From Silurus meridionalis (lineage: Eukaryota; Chordata; Actinopteri; Siluriformes; Siluridae), in contig NC_060885.1 of assembly GCF_014805685.1 (NCBI RefSeq), positions 14,016,632 through 14,080,631 of the forward strand: a stretch of 64,000 nt of DNA, written 5' to 3'. The notes beneath the pieces are model-generated. The model saw nothing but the letters and a program-made list of their open reading frames with translations, ran no database searches and was not told the origin of the DNA. A program made the position numbers and the translations under genes. Of the stretch, positions 30,690 through 41,244 are shown piece by piece; position 1 is the first letter of the stretch; each line of letters opens with the position of its first letter.

Positions 30690-31442
30690 ACTTGGTAAAA
30701 TCTTAAAATCTTCCTGTACCCTTAGCAGAGAAACATCCCCAAAGCAGAATGTTTCCTCATCCATGTTTGACAGTGGGGATGGCATCCTTACACCAACACA
30801 CCTCCTCCTCTTCACTTCACAGTTGGAACCATACATTCAGGGACCATCCATTTTACATCCAGTAAAGACACAGTAGTTAGAAGCAAAAATCTTGAACTTA
30901 AACTTTGAGAAACATTTATGTGTGCTTTTATCTGAGGTGCTGTAAATGATCTGTTTCTGGGCTAGTAATTCTAGTAAACTTAGCCTCTGCATCAGTGGTA
31001 GCTCTTCCTTTCCTGGGAAAGTCCTCATAAGAGCCTGTGTCATTATAGCGTTTGATGGTTCTGACAACTGCAACTGTGGAAACATTTGAAGTGACTGACC
31101 TTCATTTTTTACCTAAATTCTCTTTACCTAACCGAGTGTTTCTTGCCATAATATGGATTTGTATAGTCGTATTAGTTAACTGGTAGCATTAATAGGGCTT
31201 TTGACTCTGTACTTGTACTTTCTTTCTGCACAGAACAAATGATGGTCTAAAGCACGGGCAAAAAATGTCATAAATTGTGGGTGATTTAACTGTTGTTTTT
31301 GTTTGCTACATAATGCCATATGTGTTCTATCATAGGTTAGACATCCTCAATAATAATGTACAATATTGTAATTTAAAGAAAAATGTAAGAAAAAAACACT
31401 GAAGAAGAAGGTGTGTCCATAGTTTTGTCTGGTACTGTATTT
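30690..31442 (-). mobile_element. Tc1-like element, N-terminal transposase half, degenerate
   Basis: The minus strand carries a degraded N-terminal half of a Tc1-like transposase; phrases at 30760-31090 match the widespread fish Tc1 family. The right end, GTCCATAGTTTTGTCTGGTACTGTA at about 31416-31440, is a terminal repeat close to those at 34810 and 41296. The C-terminal half and the other terminus are missing. Confidence 0.6.
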
Positions 31443-31689
31443 ATATTAAGATTTATTGTCATGTCATGAATAAAACTGTGAAAAAAAACATTAGTTGGTC
31501 TTCATACTGATGCTCAGATATACAAAAATAGTCAGTAAATCAAAACAAAATGCCTTATTATAATGTGCGACATGGAATGCAAACCAAACATGCACTTCAA
31601 ACATTGTTTTACAACAACTGTATTAAAAAAGAACCCTTTGGGATATTAATATTAATACATGTATTATTTATGCATTGTCTCTTAACAGC

Positions 31690-31940
31690 TACAGGGTTTT
31701 TAGTTGGATTTCAAGCTCAGGGTGCTCTCAAACTCTCTGTGCACATTTTCCTGTGTCTATGTGGGTTTCCTCTGGGTTTTCTGGTTTCCTACCACTGACC
31801 AAAAACAAAGCAGTATAATCAATGTGTGAACTTTGTGGGCACGGTGTGCAGGGAGCCTTGCCCTCCACCCCCATCATCTTTCAGGGTTCATGAGAAAGGC
31901 TCTCGGCCCACCAGGGTCCTGACCAGGATAAATCAAGTAC
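31690..31940 (+). repeat. Degenerate SINE-like repeat
   Basis: Contains GTGGGTTTCCTCTGGGTTTT, close to the GGGTTTCCTCCGGGTTCTCC phrase of a very common fish repeat. Boundaries are uncertain. Confidence 0.4.
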
Positions 31941-31954
31941 TGAAACTGAGTGAT

Positions 31955-32225
31955 ATTCAATTTGATTCAATTAATTTTTATTTGTATAGTGCTTTTAACA
32001 ATAGAAAGTGTCTCTAAGCAGCTTTACAGAAATATGTAGGTTATAGCATTTTATTCTATATGTTAGTGCCTAGAAGTTTATTGCCCATATGTTTATCCCT
32101 AATGAGCATGCCAGTGGCAGCAGTGGCAAGCAAAAACTCCCTGAGATCATATGAGGAATCATATGAAAGGAACCAGATTTAGAAGGGAACCCATACTGGC
32201 TGGTACCAGTCAATGTCCATTGAGT
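31955..32225 (+). repeat. Interspersed repeat family A, copy 2
   Basis: Starts with ATTTTTATTTGTATAGTGCT. Contains CTAAGCAGCTTTACAGAA, ATGAGCATGCCAGTGGC, AAAAACTCCCTGAGATC and GGAACCAGATTTAGAAGGGA, in the same order and strand as copies 1 and 3. Confidence 0.7.
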
Positions 32226-32359
32226 ATAGTTTTATCATTGTTTAAGTGTACTGTTTAATGAACTGTTCACTAATAGGCTCTAGAATAAGAAAAAACTACA
32301 AAAGAAATGTATGAATTACAGGGTTACAAGATTATTAATCCATCCTCATAATTCAAACG

Positions 32360-32521
<162 letters not shown>

Positions 32522-32599
32522 TCTCTTCATTCAATGTGTGTGGGTGGATCCAGCCGAAATAGAAAAATGTCGCAACGTGTGCACTAACATTTTCTTTCA

Positions 32600-33957
32600 A
32601 CTAGATGGCACAATAGGGCCTAATTTTCTGGCTTTACTTCAGTTTACACCCACTTCACTGAAATGTACAGTCAGGAATTGTTTAGCAGCAGCATGCTACT
32701 AAACTCTTATGTGATAATTATATTTCATTATTTCGGGTAATGTCTTGTATTTTATGTCAAAATATTAACATACAATTCAGAATGCTAAGAGACTGGACAG
32801 ATAAACTGTCATTCAGTGGTTGTTCAATGTACAGGTCACTTTTGTTCATGCTCACATGTCTAAAAGAGTGATTAATCATTTGAAAAGCATGAAATCACAT
32901 ACATTATGACTGATGCTATATATGTGACTCAGTAAGTTGTTGAGCACCTTGACATAAATTATACTAGTCCACAGAACTCTCTTAGAAAAAACACATTTTA
33001 ATGTGAAGAGTGCTGTCTAAGTGCTCAAATGAACTAAAATCTGGTAATTGTGGAAAACATACCATGAAATGACAATTTCTATTCTCAACTAAATATTCAG
33101 TAATCCCATACACCCTTATATCATGTGTATAAAGGTGTATCAGTTAGAAAAACTTTGTATTGTTTTACATTGACCCTGCCTTCTTAAGAAACAGGTAAAC
33201 ATACCGAAATGGGAAAATATATCTTACTGTATAACAGGGCCATAGTTATTTCCCTTGAAATCATTTTTATATCTGTATGTCTTCATTGTATATCCTGTGC
33301 TATGTAATTATTTATTCTTGCTTTCTTATAAATATAACCAGGTGCTATTAAGTGCATTGTGCCACATTCAAATTTCTTAATGAAAATAAGAAATATTTGT
33401 TTTTATTTAGAATTCGGAGTAAGTGCAGAGTGATTTACCCTTTAATAAACATTTTAAAAAGCAAAGACTCCACAATAAGTTGCTCATTTTTTATATCATA
33501 TTCATCACGGTCCTGGTGATTCCCAGATCCAGAGCATTTAGTACTTACTCTTGAGTTAACTTGGGCCCATATTGTGAAAACCTTACTACTGCACATTCTT
33601 ACATACACAATATGAGCAAAGGTTTGTAAACATTTGAGTACCACAGACATGTCTAATTTGTAACATCCCTTTCCAGATTGGATTATTTATTTAATCTTTG
33701 GGGAATGGTTCTCACCAGATTTTGAAGTGTGGATGTGGGGATTTGCAAATTCCCCCATTCACTAGGGCTGATATTAGAGCCTAGTGCAAATCACACTTAT
33801 ACAGTTCACCAACCTTGGTAAACTAGGTGTATGTAGACTTTGCTTCACACACAGGGATAATGTTATGTTAAAACAGGTTTGGGCCACATAATTTTAGTTA
33901 AGGGAAATTGTAATACAACAGTACACAAAGTCATTTTATTTAATTGTGTGCTTTAAT

Positions 33958-33960
<3 letters not shown>
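32600..33960. other. AT-rich intergenic DNA without recognised features
   Basis: About 1.4 kb with no repeat, exon or conserved motif I can support. Confidence 0.5.

Positions 33961-34019
<59 letters not shown>
33958..34019. repeat. (GT)n(GA)n microsatellite
   Basis: A short GT run passes into about 25 GA units. Confidence 0.95.
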
Positions 34020-34024
<5 letters not shown>

Positions 34025-34357
34025 CATAAGCAGATAATCACTACTCTGACAGGACAGCAAATACTACTTTAACAATTCGCATGTCCCAAGATTAATAATT
34101 ATTTTTACCAACCACCAATTTCATATTTATTCAAACTCTTAGGATGGCTGGTTCTTCACAGGTTATTACTATAGTTATGTGTAAGTTCATATCCTTAAAA
34201 GGTTAGACTTAAAAACTTAGAATTCTGTTTGAAAGGAAACCCCCTGTTGTGCACAAAAGCGTTAAAAGTTTCCAAAAAAGGAGGCAAACAGAAAGGCAGT
34301 GCTGTATCATGGGCAGCCAAGACTAATGCTGTTAATGCTCAACGGTACCAAAACAAT

Positions 34358-34735
34358 ATTCAATTCAATTCAATTTTTATTTGTATAGGGCTTTTAACAA
34401 TGAACATTGTCTCAAAGCAGCTTTACACAGATAATGTGGTGATTAAAGTAAATATGTTCTTGGTAAGTAAGTTTGTCCCTGATGAGCAACTGTGGAAAGG
34501 AAAAACTCCATGAGATGGCATAAGGAAGAAACCTTGCGAGGAACCAGACTCAAGAGGGAACCCATCCTCATCTGGGTTGCACCGAATGTCCATTTGAAGT
34601 AGATATACAATGTTACGGGGTACAGTGATGGTGATTAGAAGCAAACTGTAGTCCTGAGTCAGTGTAGAAGACTGTTGACATTAACTACAGTCCAATCCAT
34701 CCTCAAAGCGCCCGTTCTTACTCCGGAATTTCATG
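34358..34735 (+). repeat. Interspersed repeat family A, copy 3 (longest)
   Basis: Begins after CAATTCAATTCAATT with TTTATTTGTATAGGGC, then AACATTGTCTCAAAGCAGC, GATGAGCAACTGTGG and GAAGAAACCTTGCGAGGAAC. It extends further 3' than the other two copies. Confidence 0.7.
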
Positions 34736-34744
34736 GAACCACCC

Positions 34745-35256
34745 AATATTGGGCGGGTGGTCATATTGTTATGCCTAATCTGTGCCCCTATATACATACA
34801 TATATGTGACCAAAAGTTTGGACACACCTCATTCAAAGAGTTTTCTTTATTTTCATGACTATGAAAATTGTAGAGTCACACTGAAGGCATCAAGGGCTAT
34901 TTGACCAAGAAGGAGAGTGATGGGGTGCTGCGCCAGATGACCTGGCCTCCACAGTCACCGGACCTGAACCCAATTGAGATGGTTTAGGGGTGAGCTGGAC
35001 CGCAGAGTCAAGGCAAAAGGGTCAACAAGTGCCAAGCATCTCTCGGGGAACTCCTTCAAGACTGTTGGAAGACCATTTCAGGTGACTACCTCTTGAAGCT
35101 CATCAAGAGAATGCCAAGAGTGTGCAAAGCAGTAATCAAAGCAAAAGGTGGCTACTTTGAAGAACCTAGAATATGACATTTTTCAGTTGTTTCACACTTT
35201 TTTGTTATGTATATAATTCCATATATAATTCCACGTGTTAATTCATAGTTTTGATG

Positions 35257-35316
<60 letters not shown>

Positions 35317-35389
35317 GTATATATATAATGTATATGTATGTATATAGGGGCACAGATTAGGCATAACAATATGACCACCCGCAGAATAT

Positions 35390-35392
<3 letters not shown>
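34745..35392. mobile_element. Palindromic element enclosing a Tc1 deletion derivative
   Basis: About 50 identical bases at 34753-34803 (from GCGGGTGGTCATATTG to the ATACATACATA region) reappear inverted at about 35334-35381. Six more matching bases (AATATT) lie just outside on both sides. Between them are a truncated Tc1-derived copy (34803-35262) and a (TA)n array. The palindrome arms look like terminal repeats of a separate DNA element. Confidence 0.7.
34803..35262 (+). mobile_element. Tc1-derived deletion element, copy 1 (right end missing)
   Basis: It starts inside the left terminal repeat (CCAAAAGTTTGGACACACCT). It is nearly identical over about 430 bp to the element at 41296-41844, including the join from the terminal repeat straight into the transposase C-terminal segment (WPPQSPDLNP). 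The right terminal repeat is replaced by (TA)n. Confidence 0.8.

Positions 35393-35420
<28 letters not shown>
35259..35420. repeat. (TA)n and nearby (TG)n microsatellites
   Basis: (TA)n at 35259-35314 where the Tc1 right end should be, and (TG)13 at 35394-35420 just outside the palindrome arm. Confidence 0.9.
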
Positions 35421-35589
35421 ACAGTATATGCGTTTGAGGGCGATGGGTAAATAGCTGCACTGCACTTGAAAAACAAGAGCACAAGTACCATTGCTTACTG
35501 CAACATACGGTGTATATGAAGAATGCATTTCAGTGAAAGTTATGATCTGGTCATAGAAAACCAACAAAATGTAACCCTTCTCTTTAACC

Positions 35590-36200
35590 CGCGCGGCTGC
35601 ACGCCGCCTCGCCATGCAGTCCTGTTGGCGGATTTACACACAGTGGGCGGGGACAAAAGGCGTGATTCAACCCTCGAGTCACTGCTCGATCTGTCAGTCA
35701 TTTCAGATGTTCTGCAATTCCAGCTGAGACATGCGGTTACAAAATCTTTAACCTGCTTCATACGAGTGGACAGGCGAGACCCCAGGCGCTGAAATGATCT
35801 GACGGATTACATGCAGAAAGTGCCATGGTAAATCAAGTAGCCGCTAGCGATCGATAATACGGTGCAATAGTTTACTTCAGAGCAGTCGCTGCATGAGTTG
35901 CTAAAGCGGAACGGACAGATCATTTAACAGCGGGTAAGTGACACAGCAACACTACTACTAATACTACTAGTAATGTTAGCAAAGTGGCTTGCTTTGGCTT
36001 GAAGTCCCCCTTAAAGTGGTTCAGAGGGCATGGGCACACACGCGCGTGCGCCTTCTCACAACCTTCGCGTTCAAGCTGAAGCTCCTCTGGTGTGTTCAGT
36101 GACCGTGGAGCACGTGACGTGTCCGCGCGCTCGGTACGTTAGGACGCGCGTGGCCACGGTACAGTTACGTAACGTGACAGATGATAAGAGCTGCTGCAGT
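35590..36200 (+). promoter_or_regulatory. CpG-rich island with a candidate first exon
   Basis: CpG-dense against an AT-rich background (for example CCCGCGCGGCTGCACGCCGC at about 35588-35608). A strong splice donor GTAAGTGA begins at 35934 on +, so a non-coding first exon ending at 35933 is plausible. Downstream CACGTGACGTG near 36113 combines E-box and CRE-like cores. There is no coding potential. By human synteny sertad2, whose coding exon follows a 5' UTR exon, is expected in this direction; that is inference only. Confidence 0.45.
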
Positions 36201-36781
36201 GACCTATGATGACTGACAGTAAACCCCCCCATGATGATTTCAACTAATAATACCACATTTCAACAACTCTAGCACAGGTCCTCATCTATAGACCCGAAAT
36301 TCACCCTGTATATGTCCTGTACATTTGAGTGTTTTCCCTGCTATAACACACCCTGGTCACTCCTGGTCAGGAAGGGCTGCTATGTATTGGAGAAGGGCTG
36401 CTACTGTTTACTTGGGTCAAGTTTCTTGAAGCTGGAAAAAAACACTGATTTTTGTAGGACCAACATGTTTTATGTTTTTGCAGACCATGATGCATCTGAG
36501 CAAAGAGGAACAAAATCCAAATAATTCAATTAATAGGAATTTGTGTATTAATAAATAGTGGGCATATTTAGTGTCAAGCTTTTGCGTTGCTGTTTTTCTT
36601 TTCTTCTGTGATGCTGGATCTAAGAGACACTCTGTTTGATAGAAAATAATTTTCTTCCTTTAACTGGCAGAACCGAAACCTGCTTACGCAGAACTTAATC
36701 ATAATGAAAGACTATGTGTAGGTGTTGGCTACCAGAAAAATAATCGAGTGAGAAGTACATTGCTCTCTTGCTTCAACATTA

Positions 36782-36784
<3 letters not shown>

Positions 36785-36849
<65 letters not shown>
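36785..36849. repeat. (TA)n, left of Tc1-like element II
   Basis: About 32 TA units ending at the left terminus of the Tc1-like element. Confidence 0.95.
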
Positions 36850-36852
<3 letters not shown>

Positions 36853-38603
36853 GCATCTCAATAAATCTCAATAAATATCATTAAAAAGGTGATTTATTTT
36901 ATTCATTCAATACAAAAAGTGATTATATAAATTCATCATACACAGACATATATTTTCAAGTGTTTATTTATTTTAATTTGGATGATTTTGGCTCACATTT
37001 AAAAGAAACCCACCAATTCTCCAAAATGTTAATACTTCATAAGACCAATCAAAAATAAATTTTTAGTGAATGGTTGGCCTTCTGGAAAGTATGTTCATTT
37101 ACTCTATATTTACTCAATACTTGGTAGGGGCTTCTTTTGCTTTAATTGCTGCCTAATTTCGGCATGGCATGGAGGTGATCAGTCTGTGGCACTGCTGAGG
37201 TGGTATGGAAGCCCTGGTTTCTTTGACAGTGGCCTTCAGCTCATTTTCCTCTTGACAATAACCCATAGATTCTCTATTAGGGTTCAGGTCTGGTGAGTTT
37301 GCTGGCCAGTCAAGCACACCAACACCATGGTCATTTAACCAACTTTTCGTGCTTTTGTCAGTGTGGGCAGGTGCCAAATCCTGCTGGGAAATGAATGCAG
37401 CATTTCCATAAAGCTGGTCAGCAGAGGGAAGCATGAAGTGCTCTAAAACGTCCTGGTAGACGGCTGTGCTGACCTTGGACTTGATAAAACACAGTGGACC
37501 ACTACCAGCAGATGACATGACTCCCCAAACATGACTGTGCAAACTTTACACTGGACCTCAAGCAACTTGTATTCTGTTCACTCTCCTTTCAGACTCTGGG
37601 ACCTTGATTTCCAAATAACTTTCTTTCGGCTTCTCCCATTAGGGGTCGCCACAGCGGATCCTCCGCATGTTTGATTTTGCACGTTTTTACGCTGGATGTC
37701 CTTCCTAACGCAACCCTCCCTATTTATCCGGGCTTGGGACCGGCACTAAGAGTAGCTGGGGTTGGTTCCCTGGTCGGGGATCGAACCCGGGCCGCAGTGG
37801 TGAGAGCGCCGCATCTTAACCACTAGACCACCAGGGGACCCACCTTGGTTTCCAAATGAAATGCAAAATTTTCTTTCCTTTTATCTGAAAAGACAACTTT
37901 GGCCCACTGAGCAACAGTCCAGTTCTTTTTGTCCTTTGCCCAGGTAAGACACCTCTGATGTTGTCTCTGGTTCAGGAGTGGCTTGACACAAGGAATGCGT
38001 CAGTTTTAGCCTATGGATACGTCTGTGTGTGTCGGTTTTTGAAACACTGACTCCAGCTACAGTCTATTCTTTGTGAATCTCCCCCAAATTCTTGAATGGG
38101 CTTCGTTTCTACCCCATTTTTTCATTTCATTAAACTTTTCATTAATGTGCTTGGATACAGCACTCTGTGAACAGCCAACTTCTTAAGCCATGACCTTTTG
38201 TGTCTTACCCTCCATGTGCAGGGTGTCAATGATCATCTTCTGGACAACTGTCAAGTCAGCAGTCTTCCCTATGATTGTGTAGCCTAAACCAGACTGAGAC
38301 ACCATTTAAAGGCTCAGGAAACCTTTGCAGGTGTTTGGATTTAATTAGCTGATTAGAGTTGGACACCACAAGTCTCCAATATGAAACTTTTTAAAAATAT
38401 TCAAATTTTCTGAGATACTGAAATTTCGGTTTCTTATAAGCTGTAAGCCATAATCATCCCAATTAAAATAAATAAACAGTTGAAACATATCAGTATGTGT
38501 GTGATGAGTCTTTATATATTAACCAGTATACGAGTTTCACTTTTTGTATTGAATTACTAAAGTATATCAACTTTTTAATGATACTCTAATTTTTTTAGAT
38601 GCA

Positions 38604-38605
<2 letters not shown>
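36850..38605 (-). mobile_element. Tc1-like element II with a nested SINE
   Basis: The left terminus TTGCATCTCAATAAAT and the right terminus (reverse complement GGTGCATCTAAAAAAAT) are imperfect inverted repeats that continue inward (ATCATTAAAAAG on both sides). The minus strand at 37542-37153 encodes the transposase catalytic half: NAAFISQQDLAPAHTDKSTK, then DWPANSPDLNP. The NPIENLWG box is damaged (NRESMGYC) and the following residues are out of frame, so it is inactive. A SINE at 37617-37841 interrupts the element. It is flanked on both sides by (TA)n. Confidence 0.8.
37601..37857 (-). mobile_element. tRNA-Glu-derived SINE with target-site duplication
   Basis: Read on the minus strand, the head CCTGGTGGTCTAGTGGTTAA then GGCGCTCTCACC and CCCGGGTTCGATCC is nearly a tRNA-Glu gene. 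The A box is at about 37817-37830 and the B box at about 37779-37788. The body (AGTGCCGGTCCCAAGCCCGG, then TTGCGTTAGGAAGG) leads to the tail GGCGACCCCTAATGGGAGAA and A-rich end at about 37617. Flanks ACCTTGATTTCCAAAT (37601-37616) and ACCTTGGTTTCCAAAT (37842-37857) are a 16-bp duplication with one mismatch. Confidence 0.9.

Positions 38606-38651
<46 letters not shown>
38606..38651. repeat. (TA)n, right of Tc1-like element II
   Basis: About 22 TA units starting at the right terminus of the element. Confidence 0.95.
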
Positions 38652-38652
<1 letters not shown>

Positions 38653-38659
38653 CAAGAGA

Positions 38660-40240
38660 GCAGTGAACTTCTCACTAGATTATTTTCCTGGTACACCTAC
38701 ACATAGCACGATAGACCAAAAAGCATTTTTTTTTTATCGTGGCTTTTGGAACGTAACCACCGTGATAAAGGGTGTATGCATAAATATAATTTACATATAT
38801 GTGTAAATTGTGAACAACAGAACAGAATGATTGGGGTGATTTGGGGTGGGGCCATGTCTCTCACTGTGTAGCATTCTCTTTTCTTTTAACAAAACTTAGT
38901 ATACATCTTGAACATTAGAAGACCAGTTGCTGGCATCTTGGTAATGTTGTCCCATCAGTGTTTGATTCTATGTGCTAAATAGCCCTGGGATTTGTTTGTC
39001 GTATTTTTTGTTATATGATTTTTAAACTCACTTTGGACCAGATAAGACTAAAGTGTTTCTGGATCATGTTCACATATGGCTTCTTTATTGCATGATAAAG
39101 CTTTAAACTGCATTTGGATGACATGGTGAACTGTGATTTCTGTGTCTATGCGGTGATTTCCAGTACAGAATCATGCCTGTTTTTATGCAGTGCCGCTTGA
39201 GCATTAAGTATTTATTTTCACCCTTGTCCTTTGTATACAGAGCTTTCCCCAGATTCTCTTAATCTTTTCATGATATCATGTACTGTGTTGATAATTAGAT
39301 ATCATGTTGATTTCATGAGACTTCACTATTATGAACTTGTTTCACAATTTGTCTATGCATTTTTTGCAGATTGTTGAACCTCTGCCCATATTTACTTCTG
39401 AGTGACTCCTTCTCTAAAATACTCTTTTATACCCTTTTGCCAATTAACCTAATAATTTGGTCAATGTTCTTCATCAGATTTAAAATTAACTTATTTTTGA
39501 GTTTTCCACATTTTCAACATTTTATATGTTTTCTATCTTGTACAGTGAATAAAATATGGGTTAATGAGATATAGCATATCATTACATTCTTTTTTTTTTT
39601 TACATTTTAAACAGAATTCGACATTTTCGCAATTGTATATAAGAACATATTTTGTACTCTCACGTGTGTCTCTGCAGTGATTTAGTCAGGTGATTTAGTT
39701 GGGTTCTCTGGAGTGTAAATGCAGTTTAAAATGTTTACAGTAGGTGCTTGTCAACAATATTTATCCTGTCTTAATTGTAAGTCACTCTGGATAAAAGATA
39801 AGACATGTATCATCCAAATTCTTTGGTCAAAGGTTCCGTCCTAGGAATTGAGTGCAGCAGGTCTGTAGTTAATTATTATTTATTGACTGCTCTTTCATTT
39901 TGATTTTAAAAGTTTTCTGTTTGTTTTATAGAGAAATATATGAAAATTGTGTGATTACACATACATGCGCACACACACAAACAGACACACAAACACACAA
40001 AATACACATATTCAGTATTTCAGTAACAAAATTAAAACAAATCAATGTTAATTGTGTCCTGGCTGGACTCCTATACTGCATGTGTTCATTCATCCACTGA
40101 CTAGTGCTAACATGTAGTTCCTTTAAATTCAGGTATAATAATAGCACATAAATTACTATGCAATAAATATGATCTAAATAATTATTTACTATTCAAACAG
40201 ATTTACAAAATCAAAAACCATGAGCCACTTATGGCATACT
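38660..40240. other. AT-rich intergenic DNA with a short SINE-tail fragment
   Basis: Mostly featureless. Near 39775-39800 the phrase TTGTAAGTCACTCTGGATAA matches the 3' tail of V-SINE/HE1-type fish SINEs, a solitary fragment. A short CA-rich stretch is at 39966-40000. Confidence 0.45.
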
Positions 40241-40241
40241 A

Positions 40242-40879
40242 ATATAATTGTGTATGTTCTTTTTTCGGTTGCGCCCATTAGGGGTCGCCATAACGGATCA
40301 TCCGTCTCTCTACTACTCTGTCCTCTACATCTGCTTCTTTCAAACCAACTACCTGCATGTCTTTCTTCACCACATCCATGAACCTTCTTTTTTGGCCTTC
40401 CTCTTTTCCACCTTCTGACCTTCTCTATACTTCTTCATCAACATTCTCAAAGCAAATATTGCATCTGTGGTGCTCTTTCTCGGCATGAAACCATACTGTT
40501 GCTCACAGATGGTCACCTCTTCTCTCAGCCTGGCTTCCACTACTCTTTCCCATAACTAACTACTGTGACTGATCAACTTAATTCCCCTGTAGTTACTGCA
40601 ACTCTGCACATCTCCCTTATTCTTAATGATTACTTACCAGCACACTCCCTCTCCATTCCTCAGGCATCTTCTCACCTTCCAAAATTTTGTTAAACAATCT
40701 TGATAAAAACTCCACTGCCATCTTTCCTAAACATCTCCATGCTTCTACTGGTATGTCATCTGGTCCAACCGACTTTCCACTCTTCATCCTCTTAATGGCT
40801 GCTCTCATTTCCTCCTTACTGAATTTATCCACTTCCTGCTTCACCATTTCCACACCATCCAACCTTCCATCCATCCATC

Positions 40880-40942
<63 letters not shown>

Positions 40943-41134
40943 ATTTTCCTAATTCATCAGCTGCACTAAAAAACTCCCGCCATATTCTCAACACATTCTC
41001 CTCACTAGTCAACACATTTCCATCTCCATCCTTTATTTCTTTAACTTGCAGCACATCCTTCCCAGCTCGGTCCCTCTGCCTGGCCAATCGGTACAAATCC
41101 TTTTCTCCTTCCTTAGATTGATATAATTGTATAT
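40242..41134 (-). mobile_element. RTE-type LINE, 5'-truncated and internally deleted
   Basis: The minus strand encodes KEGEKDLYRLARQRDRAGKD, VLTSEENVLRIWREFF, KRMKSGKSVGPDDIPVEAWR, then LFNKILEGEKMPEEWRGSV. Further on come ICEQQYGFMPRKST and the end of the C-terminal tail. Most of the RT palm is missing, with the frame joined from about the YREGQ region to the tail. A (GA)n array replaces the acidic linker. Flanks ATATAATTGTGTAT (40242-40255) and ATATAATTGTATAT (41121-41134) are a 14-bp duplication with one mismatch, giving an 865-bp insert. Its end, GGCGACCCCTAATGGGCGCA then AAAAA, nearly equals the tail of the SINE at 37617. Confidence 0.85.
40868..40939. repeat. (CCAT)n(CT)n microsatellite inside the LINE
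   Basis: Four CCAT units then about 28 CT units. On the LINE strand this is (GA)n between the RT-upstream region and the KRMKSGK block. Confidence 0.95.
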
Positions 41135-41244
41135 ACCTTATCATAATTGTTCCAAAGGCTGTACTCACAAATTCAATTCAGAGAAATATTTGTGTTTTCT
41201 GCTCATGAATATCCTTATTGGCAGAATCCTTTTTTAATAATAAT

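Noticed and set aside
37617..37841. Functional tRNA-Glu gene on minus
   Set aside because: Close to tRNA-Glu but fused to a SINE body, flanked by a target duplication and inserted in a Tc1 element.
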